Of a stretch of DNA of 64,000 nucleotides, positions 24,384-37,179 are shown piece after piece. Within the stretch, counting starts at the first letter, position 1, and every line of letters begins with the position of its first letter. The stretch is from Cercis canadensis. Its lineage: Eukaryota; Streptophyta; Magnoliopsida; Fabales; Fabaceae. Below the pieces are notes generated by a model. The model saw only the letters and a list, made by a program, of their open reading frames with translations, had not been told where the DNA came from and made no database searches. Location of the stretch: NCBI GenBank assembly GCA_003255065.1, contig QAOA01004497.1, positions 627,451 to 691,450 of the forward strand, given 5' to 3'. Both the position numbers and the translations under genes were made by a program.

Positions 24384-25024
24384 GTAAGTTTCAAGATTGT
24401 TTTACTCATCATATTTGGTGCTAGTTTTGTGTTTCCATTTCATATTTTGACTCAATATCAGAAATAAAAATGCATACTACGAGTCTGCAAAATAAATAGC
24501 CATTGGATGTTAGCAAGATTTTAAGGATGATGTTCATTATAGGCTAGTGGCTTGCCACCTTAAGTGTGTGATTGATTTTTAACCGATTCTCCTGTTTGAA
24601 AGATGTTTTTGCCTGAGTTTTCATAGGTTTGATGTAGTTTTCTTGTATCTACAATACTGGTTTTGAATCCAAGAGATCTTCATTATTTATCACTTCAGTT
24701 GTTTGTGAATTGCGTAACAGTGAAAGCCTAATTGTATATCTGTCAGGTAATTTCCTTAAAAGTGGGAGAATGAGAAAATAGAACTTGTATAATGTTCTTT
24801 AGATGGATAAGATGTATTTTGGCCACAATTGGCGGCTAGTTACCTGCTTTTAATGAGGACTGGAGAAAGTCTCCTAGAATTTTCATAACTATGCTTTGGT
24901 TCTAACTTTGTGCTTGTGTCCTGATTAACATTTTGCAGTAATTTTATTTAGCATAACCTTATTGATTTGTTTCATGAAGTTTTGCCACTCTTACTTATTT
25001 GTTATAAAATGAACCGTTTCACAG
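24384..25024 (+). other. Probable intron in the F-box 3' UTR
   Basis: Twenty bases after the TAA stop a strong donor (AAG|GTAAGT) occurs at 24384. A pyrimidine-containing acceptor ending TTTCACAG closes at 25024. The sequence between is T-rich, and the following 25025 to about 25600 is less AT-biased and UTR-like. RNA evidence is needed to confirm it. Confidence 0.5.
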
Positions 25025-25599
25025 AAAGCGGAATCATGTGAAAGTTGGAGGAACTTGTAAGTTCTTGATGGAAAGAATCAGAAAGCACAATTTTTCTTTG
25101 GGCGGCGTACACGGAGTGGAGTGGAGACAGCTCGGTTAGCTGTTTTTTGCAATTTCCTGCTACTGAGTCTGCAGTCCACAGTGGAATGATTATTAAAGGA
25201 CTGCACATCATACGCCTATCGTGCTTGAACTGATAACTAAATGCATCTGCTGGTTGTTTTTATTTGAGGCAATGCTTGTAAGAGTGCACACCTGCAACTA
25301 GATTGATCTTGTAAGAGTTTTGAGTTTGTAGTCATCTACCCTATTCAGTTATCCCTCTGTGAATATGTTAGGTATCAGTTTGGTATGCTTTTGTGATATA
25401 TTTTTCTAAAGTTCAACAAGCAATGTACTTTGCTTCTGTAAGTTTAAATGACTTCTGGATGAGTCAATCATACCACTTCCATACTCGTCCCTTCAGTTAT
25501 GATTTCTTAATGTGTACTGCTAATGAGGACTTGATCAGGATAAAAGTCACAGCGAAGTACATTGAATTACATTGGCATGTAACTGAGTTCCATTTGCAC

Positions 25600-28292
25600 A
25601 CCACTTAGATGCACACTTGAGAGTTATTTTAAACACAGGTGTCTGCATTCGAGCTAAAGTCGCCCATTAAAACTTTCTTTTTTTCCTCTGTTAACTTAGA
25701 TGATGACTCCTATGCGCTGTGTGCGCCTAAGTTGTGTGTGATTTTAGTTATTGTAAATGTGATAAGGTTTTAATGACAGTGTCTGTCACACAACATCTAT
25801 AGCAGCTTTAGTGTAGTTACAGACAGTGCAGATAATTAGCCAGTCTTAATTGAATGGTGATAGCTACATAATTTTCAAGCTTTCACATTATGTGGCTGGT
25901 GGGTCACTAGGGCTAGATTGGTGGTGATTTCTTAAAAGATCAGTGTGTCTTGTTGAGGATTTTAATTGCTGGTTACATCATGTGTTTAAAGCACTTGCTT
26001 GCTGGCTTTTATTTTTGGTAAGACTGGTCCTGGACGGATAGGTAGGGGACTTTAAGATAGCTGGCATAGCTTGTGCTTCATGGATTATCTTTTGCAAACT
26101 TAAAGATTGTCATTCACCAACCATTCAATTGTTGCACAAGGTCAAAACAAAAAAAAGTCGAATAAGTGTAGAAGTATTATTACACAAAGATTGAAATGGG
26201 GCTACATGAATTCAGATGGGGTTACTTATATAGTATATAGTTTTGCCTAAGATTGTAATCAAGAATTCTAAGAGTTGTGCAAATAACTTCACCTATTTCT
26301 TTAACTTTTAGCCTTTTAAATGACAATGACAGTACATATTATCGTAAGGTCAGATTTTCATTAATAATGATGCCTTTACATAGTGAGGTATCTCAATCTT
26401 TTATTACGCAGGAGGAGGTACCCTTTTTATTTGTCAAATCGCTAGATTATAACTTTCTTAATCTCTACACACACTCCCTGTTCATACTAACCCACTGCCT
26501 TGAAGGTTCTTTCAAGCTTACCCAAATATAGTTTGGGTTTATCCTACTTTGTTATAGACTTTGATATATAAAATCATTTGAATCTTTTTATCAAAGAGGG
26601 GAGAAAAGACTCTTGAAGTCAGGTTTGGTGCATTAGAGATGAAGTTGTCACTTTCAAAAGCAATTGGAATATGATTTTGAACATGGGAATGGTTGGTGGC
26701 TGATTTTAGCCAATAGGAAGCATAGGTTGAATAAATAAGAAAGTTCAAAGATGAGGTTGTGCTTACTTTGAAGTCTTAATTGCCCTACAAGTTGTGCTTT
26801 CTATAGTCATTGTCTACCAAGTCAAGTTTTCATGTTCCATAACATTCTGGATCAATGGAGGAGGCAGAAGTGGGTCATGGTTATGTTAATTTGGTCAATT
26901 TCATATTTACCTCTATGGCATCTCTTTCTTTAACTCCCATATCTATCTAATTTCTAGAAACATTCCTGCTGTCATATGAGAGACAGGGAATGAATGAGAC
27001 AATTTCTCGTGAGATTCTTGCTCTCTTCAATGGAAAGTTTCACTCAGCTTCAAAGTTTTGACTAAATTAGGCTGACTTAATAAATGTGTTTTTTTTTTGT
27101 TGGCTAATAAACAGTGTGTTAAATTCCAACTGTATTTGATTGCTTACGAGCTGTATAGCACCGAAACAGTGACTAAGAAAGCGTACCCGTTTTGGAGACG
27201 TATCCAAAATACGTAACAATGAAAAAAATGCATTTTTTGTTTTTTGTTTAAAGTGTTTCAAAAACTTTATTGCATTATTTTCTTCCATTATTACAAGCTC
27301 CACTTTAATTTATACATTATAACTTTCACTAACTATTTAAAATGTATTTTTAATGATTCAATTTTTAATTCAACTAACAAATTTGAAAAATAATAAGAAT
27401 TAGATTTTGGATTTATCATTTTTCTGTGACTTTTTATAATGCACTTGGTCCAATTAAAAAATATTTATAACATACTAATTATACTTAATCAAATATCATA
27501 AATTTTATTACTTGAATTTTGATTGATGATTTATATTTTGAGTTAATATTTGTTAATTGTTACTTATTTGCTAAGGATTAATGGTTGATATTTTTAATAC
27601 TTAGAGAATTTTAAAATTTTATTTTATATATATATGACGTGATGTACCCATACCACTATTTTTTTTTTTAAATGTCGTACCGACATTTCGTACCTGGTAC
27701 GTACCTGTACTTGTACTACATAGCTTATGAGCTTGGAAGCTTTTATACATTTTTGAAAGAAAAAAAAAAAGAACAAATTTATGCTAAAATCAAATAACCA
27801 GAATTCAATGTCCCAATATTTGGTACTACAATTAAAAATTTCCATGATCAATCTTTTTCTAGCTGAATTTTCTATTATTTAAGTACTTTAAATATAAATA
27901 TCCTGCAAATCATATATAGGTTAAATGTTACATTCTTTAGTAATAAGAACTAAAGTATATAATATTAATGATTCTATTCTAGTAGTATATTTCTCTTTAT
28001 TTAACCAAAACAAAATCATAGATATCAAGGTATATCTTTTATATATTAATATAAAAGTATCAATATACCAAACCTCTCCTTAATATTTTTATTTCAACCT
28101 CATTATCATATTGGGATGTCATGTTCAAGTCTGTTTTCATTTTAAGGACTTAATTAAGAGGGGTAAAATGTTGCTCAATTAATTTATGCTTATAGGTCAA
28201 CTTATTTCTATGAGTATGATTAGCTTTGAAGAATAACCTTCCTTTGATTCTTTAAAACCAAATGAATTCTAAATTGTGATCATTTACGCGTT
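25600..28292. other. Intergenic stretch downstream of the F-box gene
   Basis: No gene is recognised. Around 27130-27220 and 27640-27720 there are fragments rich in CGTACC/GTACGT and TATAGCACCGAAAC words, typical of degraded repeats whose family I cannot fix. Confidence 0.4.
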
Positions 28293-28524
28293 GATAATCA
28301 TTATTTTTACACCTTATTTATGTCTAAATATGATATAAACTATATTACCCTCAATTAATATGGATTTTTTTTTAACTTTGATTAAAAATTTTCTATAATA
28401 AATGAGGGTTTTTATAATTGACTAAATTTTTTTTATATTAAATAAAGATAAATTAGTCTATATTATATTAGACATTAAATAGAGTATGACATTAACAAAA
28501 TCGAGTGTGAAAATAGTGACTCCC
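28293..28524. mobile_element. MITE, family A, copy 3
   Basis: It shares the landmarks of copies 1 and 2: ACACCTTATTTATGTCTAAA at the left, AATGAGGGTTTTTATAATTG in the middle, TTAGACATTAAATAGAGTA and GAGTGTGAAAATAGTGACTC at the right. About 232 bp; non-coding. Confidence 0.75.
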
Positions 28525-30887
28525 TTACTTTTATTTGCTGCATTATTAATTTGGTTGCTATTTAAGTTTTATAGTTAAGAAAAGAAACTGCAGGCTCTGC
28601 ACAGTTGTAGATGACAGGGTAAGCATGCTTCCTAGAACCGTCCTCTATTATTTTATTTTTCCTTTGCCCTCTAACAATAATTCATATTGGTAATTATTTT
28701 ATTAGCTAATTAGTTGTTTCTGCTTCTAGCTTTATCTGTGTCACATGAGGTATCTTAGCCTTGTAAACTTGCAATCCACGTGAAATGAAGTCTGTAATCT
28801 GTGACTCAAGCTTGCACCCCACAAGAAGGGAAATGATTCTCACAAACTCTATCACATAGTGTGAGATTTGAGTTGTGTATAGAAAAACGTTTATTATAAA
28901 TTCAACTGAAGTTTAAGTGAGTCTGTTAAAATTCAAATATTGTCATACGCGCAGAGTACATAATAATGTGATTATGTCAAGATAACTTGTATATAAATAA
29001 CATTACAGTGTTCTTGCTAGTACCCTTTTGATTAGTGGGTATTATTCCAAAACATCTTTACCAAGAGCCAAATCTCAGATTATGTAATTGAAGATGTCAC
29101 CATCTGCTTAATTCTATGCTAGTTTTAAATTTTTCCTGCAAGAGCATGCATGTGTATACAAGTGGAGGAATAATATAGGAAACAGCAAAGGGTGAACAAG
29201 CCCCCACATGCTAATTTTTATGCCGGCAGAGGTTGTGACACAAGGGGTGTGAGCCAGAGGAAAAATGTATAATCAATGGAACAAGAAGGGTAATGGAAGC
29301 AAAAAAAAATAATGATGTTAGAGGCAGAGATGGGTCATTGAGATATTATCTAATAATTGCATTTGGCATGATCCCACCTGCATTTTGGGGCAATTCAGGT
29401 GGCACTTGCAGCCTTGAGACTACCTTTCTCAAAAGACTAAAGATGAACACTTTGTTAATTTTAATGGGTTTTGGTCCCAGTTCTGGTTTGTGGTATAAGA
29501 TAACTGCACTAGCTTTTCATTTGATTGAAAAAGCTCAAGGCCACAAGACTCGTGTGGAATCAAGCATAGCCTAACACATATTGTGCAATCAAATTCTCAA
29601 CCACTTTTAATTAAGTTTAAGAAATTAAGGCCACAAGAATCTTTATTATTTGATTGAAAAAGCTTTAATACCATGTAAAAAACTAGTTTTCTAAAAGATT
29701 AGAAGAAGGCGCAAGCATGATTTTATCTATATCTTCAACAATTAGTCATTAAGTTAATGATTCTTGTGCTAGTGATTTCTTTCACCTCGTAGGATGCCTC
29801 TAAATTGGAAGATCCTAGAATGGGTTCCACACATTGGTAGTTAGTTTGCTTGATGTTATGTGTCTTAAGTTCTAATTTGTTAAGAAAAGGACAATGAACT
29901 TTAAACAAACACTAGATGCATACCTCTAGGCTTTGTATGTCTTTCTCTTTACTAAGCTAAAGTTGCTTTGATATGTCCTTTTAAAGTAGAATTTGCTTTG
30001 ATTACACTTTTGCAGAGCAACAACTTAGTGTCAATTAAAGCCTCATTGAATCTAACCAAAGCTGTGATCCGACTATGGCAGTTTTGGCCTCCTTTTAAGG
30101 GAAAGGCTTTCTATAAATTTTTATGTCCCTTATCTCTTCTGTCCCCCACTCTCAAGGGATCAATTTTTTCCTCAATTTGTAAATGATATTTTATTATCAA
30201 TTGATAAACCGGTAAAAAGAAAATAGATTGAATTTCAAAAGTCATTTAATAGGTGACAAACAACACTTCTCATTAAGTAGTAGATTTAGAGAGAGAAAAA
30301 AAAAAGTAACTCTAAACATTCATGGAAACTACATACATTAACTGAGAAAACTCTAAATTATAATTTTCTCATGTATATTGCATCACCCTGTGAAAAGCAT
30401 CACCGTTAGCAGGCGTATTAAAGTCGATCTTCTCCACCAAATTCCAATTACCACGTGTGAGTCTCAATCAATTAACCATCATGTCATATGGAACCACATT
30501 TTATTCCTAGTTTGTCACTAAAGCTATTAATTTGGGTTGGGCATATTGAACTAGTCCACCCCGTGATGCATATGAGGTGGAATGAGTTCATGTTGAGGAA
30601 GCCCATTTGAAAGCAGGCTTTTCAACCAACTTTGTTTGGCCTGTGAAGTGGAATGGCTTGAGGTAGGTTGTGGCAGGTTGGCCTATTTGTTAGATATGAA
30701 ACTTTAAAAGAAAGATTGGAAAGAAAGGAAAATAGAAATCAAAATGCCAAACCCTAATTCTATGTCTCTCTTCTCAACTCTCCATTTGTGACTTCATTTT
30801 AGACTAAGTTTGGGTTATAAACTTAATCTCTTATTTTTAATGACTGGCTCTTGTATTGGGTTATTTAATCTCTTTAGATTTGGTTAT
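28525..30887. other. Intergenic stretch, no gene recognised
   Basis: Open frames of 93 codons at 29293-29574 and 72 codons at 29968-30186 (+) match no family I know and lack support. No RNA gene or transposon end was identified. Confidence 0.4.
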
Positions 30888-30896
30888 TTTGGTTTT
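30888..30896. repeat. Left 9-bp target-site duplication of the large MULE
   Basis: TTTGGTTTT lies directly before the GGACAAAACT terminus and is identical to 42579-42587. Confidence 0.85.
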
Positions 30897-31879
30897 GGAC
30901 AAAACTTAGGTAAAGTTCTATAAGTGCTGGTGGTGTTATTCCTCAATTAAAATATAACATGTGTATTATTTTGTATACGTCAACGCCACTTCAAATCACT
31001 TATTATCTAACATCGTTATCCTTTTCTTCTTCACCTTCTCCATCTCTCTTTCAGGGTTGCATCACTTCTCCTTCTTCATCTCTCTTTCACGCTGTAATCA
31101 CCAATGCATCTCTCAAAAAAGTCCCACACTCAGTAATACGTTGGTTTTCACTTTTCTGAATCTTTCTTTCAATTCTCAGTAAACAGGGATAATGCAGAAG
31201 AAAACCCAGTTGCCATTGAACACCACCGGACAAAGTCCCGCACAGGCAAGGGCAAGGAGACGCCGGTAAGGCCAATTCCGATGAAGACCACCTCGGGATG
31301 AACTCCGACACTGCCACTGCAAGTATTTTGACGTCTGTGTAGAAATCAGTAACCATTTTTTTTTTTATGAGAGGTTGATTTCACTGCTCTGAATAGAATG
31401 CTGCAAATTTATTTTTCCATTTTCCTTATCTGGGTTCATGCATATGTTGGCATTCTATGTGTATTTTTGTGGGTCGTTCTTTCCTTGTATTTGATAGAAT
31501 GTCTAAATTTTATTTGATGGCAACAATCTTTCAGTTAATGAATGCATTCTAAGTGTTTGATAGAATGTCTCAGTGAAGGAAGCAACACTGCATTTATATT
31601 CTGTGGTAGATTGTTTCTTTCTTTCTTCGGATGTGTTCTTAAAGGTAAGTATGAGGGATTGGATTAATTTTCATTTTTTAGAAAAGTAATCTCATAATGA
31701 TAACAAGCTTGAGCCTTGACCATGAGGTGGGAGGAGTTGCATGACTTCTCTGATTGTGGTATGTGTTTTTCCTGCAGAGGGGATACATGGGCTCGCGTTT
31801 CTGTATGGTTGGCAATTGGACTACTGGTTTATGTATTTTATGGCAGAACCCACAACTCTCTAAAAGATGCAATTTATGT
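30897..31879 (+). repeat. Left terminal inverted repeat of the large MULE
   Basis: It begins GGACAAAACTTAGGTAAAGT. It contains a pyrimidine-rich CTTCACCTTCTCCATCTCTC block, a GC-rich stretch near 31195-31320 (AGACGCCGGTAAGGCCAATT), a T-rich middle, and finally the first part of the CAT last exon. It matches 41593-42578 in inverse orientation. Divergence between the arms stops abruptly after GATGCAATTTATGT. Confidence 0.85.
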
Positions 31880-32120
31880 GCTGGCAAATCAAGTCGATGA
31901 AATCTATCGAACCTCNGAGGAGTTGCATGACTTCTCTGATTGTGCTATGTGTTTTTCCTGCAGAGGGGATACATGGGCTCGCGTTTCTGTATGGTTGGCA
32001 ATTGGACTACTGGTTTATGTATTTTATGGCAGAACCCACAACTCTCTAAAAGATGCAATTTATGTGCTGGCAAATCAAGTCGATGAAATCTATCGAACCT
32101 CCACAAGCTCTCTAGCTTAA
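31731..32120 (+). pseudogene. Captured 3' end of a cationic amino acid transporter (CAT) gene
   Basis: After an intron end (TTTTTCCTGCAG, acceptor closing at 31777) the last exon reads DTWARVSVWLAIGLLVYVFY, GRTHNSLKDAIYV, VDEIYRTSTSSLA and a TAA stop at 32118. That is the last membrane helix and cytosolic tail of plant CAT2/3/4-type amino acid transporters, members of the APC superfamily. The upstream exons, with more than ten helices, are absent, so no transporter can be made. The segment appears twice (31731-31915 and 31917-32101, 185 bp each) around an N; that is an assembly effect. A third, inverted copy lies in the other MULE arm. The last Ala-rich VPAAHVDEIYR motif of the family is here VLANQVDEIYR. 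Confidence 0.8.
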
Positions 32121-32566
32121 CCTCTGCTTGCTCCTCTGTCTAGCTTAACCTCTGCCTGCTCCTCTGTCTAGCTTAACTTGTATGCTATATGTAATTCATG
32201 TACAACAAATGCTTCTCAAGCTTAATAATTAGGGCCTTAGGTTTATCTTCTTCTAGAGAAGAATGTAACTGTTGATGTCTTAAATCATGTCTCAATTCTT
32301 CCCTATTATTTATTTATCTTACTTGTATTTTGCTAAGTGATCAGCTTACCATTTGTATGATACCCTTGGTAAGTGAGTGATCTAGGAATTGTTCAAACAA
32401 CGTAAATAAAATTCAAGAATTCAATTTGGTTTCTCATTTCTTTTTGTTCGAAAGAGTTAGAAATTTCTTTTCTTCCTTTTTCTTCTTCGTACAATGTGTA
32501 ATTTTTTGACATGTTTGTCTTTTGGATGCCATAAATTAAGTGATAGTGACTTCTTGTATTAAAAAA
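32121..32566. other. CAT 3' flank inside the MULE
   Basis: It follows the CAT stop codon. It contains a short tandem of CTCTGYYTGCTCCTCTGTCT with TAGCTTAAC, then AT-rich DNA up to the Copia LTR. It is probably captured 3' UTR and downstream host sequence, and has no coding capacity. Confidence 0.45.
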
Positions 32567-33226
32567 GTTGGTATTTCATTAAAAATAAATATATTATATC
32601 CAATGGTTATATATGTTATAACTCTTCTTCTCTCTATTTTTATTGTGTTTAAAAGCTTTTGTTATTAGCCTTAAAGCTATTCGGTTTTTGCAATGTAACT
32701 GCATTATAAAATGCTTTGAAGTACTTTAATTTACTGAATGGTTTTGGCTTTTATTTGGCTATTTTCTTTGTGCTTTGTTTCTTTGTTTTAAAAGGTTATA
32801 ATATTTATTTAATTGTGGCTAACAGCTAGAATTTGAAAAGGTGGTTCACTACACTATATATATGTGTATGTGTTTCTTCAATTGGTATGAGATACATTTG
32901 GAAGTGCAACCTAATTGTAGTGTGTGCATATTATTTACTTATATTGTGTGAGTAAGCACTTGGGTAAAGAAGAGTATTGGAGAGAGTCCTTTCCTCCTAT
33001 TTGTGCAAAATATTGGAGGATAAACGGTGTGGCTACCGAGCTGTTGTATCCTGGAGGCAACGCGTCTAGAACTCGCTGCACCTGGTGGATATACTAAAAA
33101 TCACCTGCGAAAGGCATGAATTGTCCTAAAGAAAGCAAGATACCCGCGCCTCATCCTGGTGCCACATCTCTAATTTTTCTCTAACCTATTGTTATTATTT
33201 GTATTTTATTTTCTATTTTGTAGGCT
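32567..33226 (+). repeat. 5' LTR of the nested Copia
   Basis: 660 bp, collinear with 38162-38823. Shared landmarks are TTGCAATGTAACTGCATTAT, CACTACACTATATATATGTG, GGCAACGCGTCTAGAACTCG and the terminal TATTTTGTAGGCT. The end is not a canonical CA, so the limits are those of the aligned repeat and may be off by a few bases. Confidence 0.85.
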
Positions 33227-33271
33227 TGGGAACATCAATTTTAAGACAATTCAAATCTAGACTTATTTCAC

Positions 33272-35203
33272 ATGGATCCTAAAATCAAACCAAATGGAGG
33301 TGTTGGTGATCTCAACAAGCCTTTCAAGTTCATGGGTGTTCACTTCAATCGATGGAAGGGAAAAGTTCTTTTCTACTTGAACCTTTTGAAGGTGTCTTAT
33401 GTTCTCTTAGAATCAAATCCTAAAAAGACATCTATTGATGGGATGAGCGATACAGAAAAAGAGCTACATGGTGAAAAAATAGCAAAATGGGAGAAGGATG
33501 AATTCCATTGTCGCTATTATTTACTAAATTGTTTATTTGATGAATTTTATGATTATTATGAAAGGACTTACTCCACTGCAAAGAAAATTTGGAATGCCTT
33601 GCAGAAAAAATATGATACAGAGGATGCTGGTGCAAAGAAATATGCTGCAAGTCGTTTCTTACGTTATCAAATGATGGATAATCGTTCTGTTGTGGAGCAA
33701 ACTCAAGAGTTTCAAATGCTTGCACATGAAGTGAAATCAGAAGGCATAAAAATAGAAGATAATTTCCTTGTTGCTGCCATCATTGACAAGCTACCTCAAT
33801 CATGGAGGGAATTCCAAAAGACACTTCGTCACAAGCAAAAGGAAACAAGCTTGGAGAGTTTGATCACTCGCATTAGAGTGGAGGAAGAAGCTAGAAGCCA
33901 AGACATGCTTATGACTCAAAACGGCAATGGTAGGTCCACAATTACCACCAAGGTACATGTTCTTGGAACTAGTGACTCTTTGCCTAAAGGTCAGATTCAA
34001 TATCTTATTTTGAAGCCATATAAAAAGGGGATGAAAAATACATACAAGAAAAGCCCATATAATAATAAGGGCAACTTCACCCAAAAGAAAAATGAACCAC
34101 CCTTTAGACCTTCTTCATGTTTTGTTTGTGGCAAGCATAGGCATTTTGCAAAAATTTGTAGATATCGAAAATGTGGGCCTAATCCTCAAGCTAACGTTAC
34201 CGAAGAGCCACTTGTGGCTATGATTACTGAAGTTAACATGCTAGAAGGGTCTAAGTGTTGGTGGGCTGATTCTGGTGCTAGGCACATTTGTTTTGAAAAT
34301 GATTGGTTCAAGGTGTACAAACCTTATAAGAATCCCAAGGAAATAATGTTTGGTGATGCCCATACTACTAAAATTTTGGGTGAAGGTAATGTGGAATTGA
34401 GCTTTACTTCTGGGCGTGTTCTCACTCTCAAGAATGTGCTCTATACCCCCCAAATGAAGAAGAATCTTATGTATTCATATCTCCTCAATAAAGCTGGCTT
34501 CAAACAAACTATTGAATTTGATCAATATGTAATTACTAAGAATGAAATGTTTGTGGGCAAAGGGTATGCTAGTGATGATATGTTCAAATTGAATGTTGAC
34601 ATGAATAATATGTCTTCAAGTTCTGTTTATATGCTTTTTTCTTTTAATTTTTGGCATGAGCGTTTATGTCAGATAAATAGCAAATATGTGCAAAGGATAA
34701 GTAACTTAGGATTAATTCCTAAACTAAGCAAACATTTTGAAAAATGTGATTTTTGTAGTATGTCAAAAATCACAAGAGGATCTCACAAGAGTTTTTCGAG
34801 AGATTCTAAATTTTTGGATTTGATTCATACTGATATTTGTGAATTTGATGGTGTTTTGATTTGTGGAGGAAAAAGGTATTTTATCACTTTTATAGAAGAC
34901 TTTTCAAAATATACTTATATATATTTAATGGCACATAAAAGTGAAGCCTTTGAGAAATTAAAGATTTTTCTAAATGAAGTTGAAAATCAATTTGGAAAGA
35001 AAATAAAGTGTTTTCGAAATGATAGAGGAAGAGAGTATAAATCAAATGAATTGAATAATTTTATTCAAAGTTTACAAATTATTCATGAAGTTACTCATCC
35101 ATATTCACCTGCCTCTAATGGAGTTGCTGAACGTAAAAATAGAACTCTTATTAATCTTACGAATTCTATGCTTTTATATTCAGATGCTCCATATAGTTTT
35201 TAG
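33272..35203 (+). pseudogene. Copia Gag-protease-integrase reading frame
   Basis: 643 codons are open from an ATG 45 bp after the 5' LTR. The gag UBN2-type domain occupies roughly residues 60-210. A CX2CX4HX4C zinc knuckle ([14 protein letters not shown]) lies at about 283-296. The aspartic protease active site WADSGA places the Asp at 333. The GAG-pre-integrase segment has a WHERL motif. The integrase shows D521 (HTD), D584 (NDRGREY) and E620 (NGVAERKNR), a correct DD35E spacing. The frame ends at TAG 35201, where the family has a Trp (SFW). The variants RNDRGREY for the usual SDRGGEY and DSGAR for DSGAS or DSGCT suggest decay. Confidence 0.9.
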
Positions 35204-36126
35204 GGTGAAGCTATTTTGACTACTTGTTATGTTCTTAACCATGTTCCTCAATAACAGCTTTTTAAAACTCCTTTTGAGTTATAGAAAGGGCATAAGCCTA
35301 GTCTGAGTTATTTTAAAGTTTGGGACTGTTTAGTCTATGTGAGGATTGTAGATCCGAAAAGATCTAAATTAGGTGCTCAAGTTTCTACTTGTACTTTTGT
35401 TGGTTATACTTTGAATAGTACAACATATAGATTTTTTGATCTTGAACACAATGTGATTATAGAATCAAGTGATGCTATTTTTCATGAAAATAAATCTCCT
35501 TTTAATTTTAAAAATAGTGGGGGTCAAGGATTTTTAAATGAAAATAANATTTTGACTACTTGTTATGTTCTTAACCGTATTCCTCAATAACAGCTTTTTA
35601 AAACTCCTTTTGAGTTATAGAAAGGGCATAAGCCTAATCTAAGTTATTTTAAAGTTTGGGACTGTTTAGTCTATGTGAGGATTGTAGATCCGAAAAGATC
35701 TAAATTAGGTGCTCAAGTTTCTACTTGTGCTTTTGTTGGTTATACTTTGAATAGTACAACATATAGATTTTTTTATCTTGAACACAATGTGATTATAGAA
35801 TCAAGTGATGCTATTTTTCATGAAAATAAATCTCCTTTTAATTTTAAAAATAGTGGGGGTCAAGGATTTTTAAATGAAAATAAACCTCACTCTTCTACGC
35901 CTTCTACTTCTTTATAAGTTGAAAGAAATTTTGAAATAGAGCTTAGAAGGAGTAAAAGAGCTAGAGTGAAAAAATATTTTGGTCCTGATTATATAATTTA
36001 TAATGTGGAGGATACTCCAAGTTCTTTACAAAAAGCTTTAGCATCACATGATTCTATTTTTTGGAAAGAAGCAATAATGATGAAATGAAATCTCTTGTGT
36101 CTAATAGAATATGAAAATTAGTTGAT
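35204..36126 (+). pseudogene. Copia integrase C-terminus to RT linker, broken and duplicated
   Basis: This continues the pol frame with stops at 35201 and 35282 (the latter at PFEL*KGHKP, normally Trp) and a CAATAACAG stop near 35252. The segment 35213-35547 is repeated at 35549-35883 around the single N, each 335 bp, with a few substitutions. The repeat encodes RIVDPKRSKLGAQVSTC and FVGYTLNSTTYRFF, the integrase C-terminal region. Near 36075 one base is missing relative to the expected frame, and TGA 36112 again replaces a Trp. In a correct assembly this region would be about 336 bp shorter. Confidence 0.75.
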
Positions 36127-37179
36127 TTGCCTCCTGGTTGTGTAGCTATTGGTTGTAAATGGGTTTTAAGGAAAAAGTTGAAACCTAATGGTACTATAGA
36201 AAAATACAAAGTCAGGTTGGTGGCTAAGGGTTTTACTCAAAAAGAAGATTTAGATGTCTTTGATACTTTTTCTCTTGTTGATAGAATTACATCCATTAGA
36301 TTGTTGATTGCTATTGCTGCTATTCATAAAATGTATATTCATCAAATGGATGTAAAGACAGCTTTCTTAAATGGAGATTTAGATGAAGAGATATATATGC
36401 AACAACCTGAAAGTTTTGTTGTGGAAGGCCAAGAGAATAAGGTATACAGATTAGTTAAGTCTTTGTATGAACTTAAACAAGCTCCTAAACAATGGCATGA
36501 GAAATTTGATTTGTGTATGCTTGAAAATGATTTTAAATCTAGTGAATGTGATAAATGTTTGTATTTTAAATGTGTTGATAATTCTCATGTTATTATAAGC
36601 TTGTATGTAGATGATTTGTTAATTTTTAGTACAAGCTTATCTATTATAGAAGGTACTAAAAATTTGTTTCATAATAATTTTAGCATAAAAGATCTTGGTG
36701 AAGCAAATGTTATTCTTGGCATGAGAATCACTAGAATGCATGATGAAATTTTTCTTGATCAATCTCATTATGTAGAGAAAGTTTTGAACAAATTTGGTTA
36801 TAATAATGCTAAGTATGTCCTAACTCCTTTATCTGCTAATGTTAGTTTATATCCTACTTCGGAGGATAGATTTGTTGTGAGACAAGAGGAATATGCTAGC
36901 ATTGTTGGGAGTCTTCGTTATTTAACTGATTATACAAGGCCTGATATTGCATTTGCAGTTGGACTACTTGGTAAATTTACTAGTAAACCAATTATAGGAC
37001 ATTGCCATGAAGTTGACCATGTTATGAGATATCTGTGTAGTACTAAAACTTATGGTTTATTTTATAAAAGATATCTAGCTGTGGTTGAAGCTTATGCTGA
37101 TGCATATTACAATACATCATGTGACTCTCTTTGTACTTCTAGTTACATATTTACTTTGGATGATTGTGCAATTTGTTGA
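36127..37179 (+). pseudogene. Copia reverse transcriptase (RVT_2)
   Basis: The open frame of 350 codons includes CKWVLRKKLKPNGTIEKYK, RLVAKGFTQKE, HQMDVKTAFLNGDL and the catalytic YVDDLLIF (Y160, D162, D163), followed by FSIKDLGEANVILGM. This is the Copia RT fold. The first Met is internal to the domain and not a true start. The motif that is usually D(Y)FDTFSPVAR reads DVFDTFSLVDR, so an essential neighbourhood has drifted. The frame ends at TGA 37177, which replaces the Trp of the CAxxWKSKKQ motif at the start of the RNase H tail. Confidence 0.88.

Noticed and set aside
31678-31887. Paired ORFs of 69 and 64 codons at 31678-31887 (-) and 41600-41794 (+) with similar proteins
   Set aside because: The similarity reflects the inverted MULE arms; the real coding sequence on the opposite strand is the CAT exon.
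35339-35917. Two similar small ORFs suggesting a tandem gene pair
   Set aside because: They are the two copies of the Copia integrase C-terminus created at the N join.
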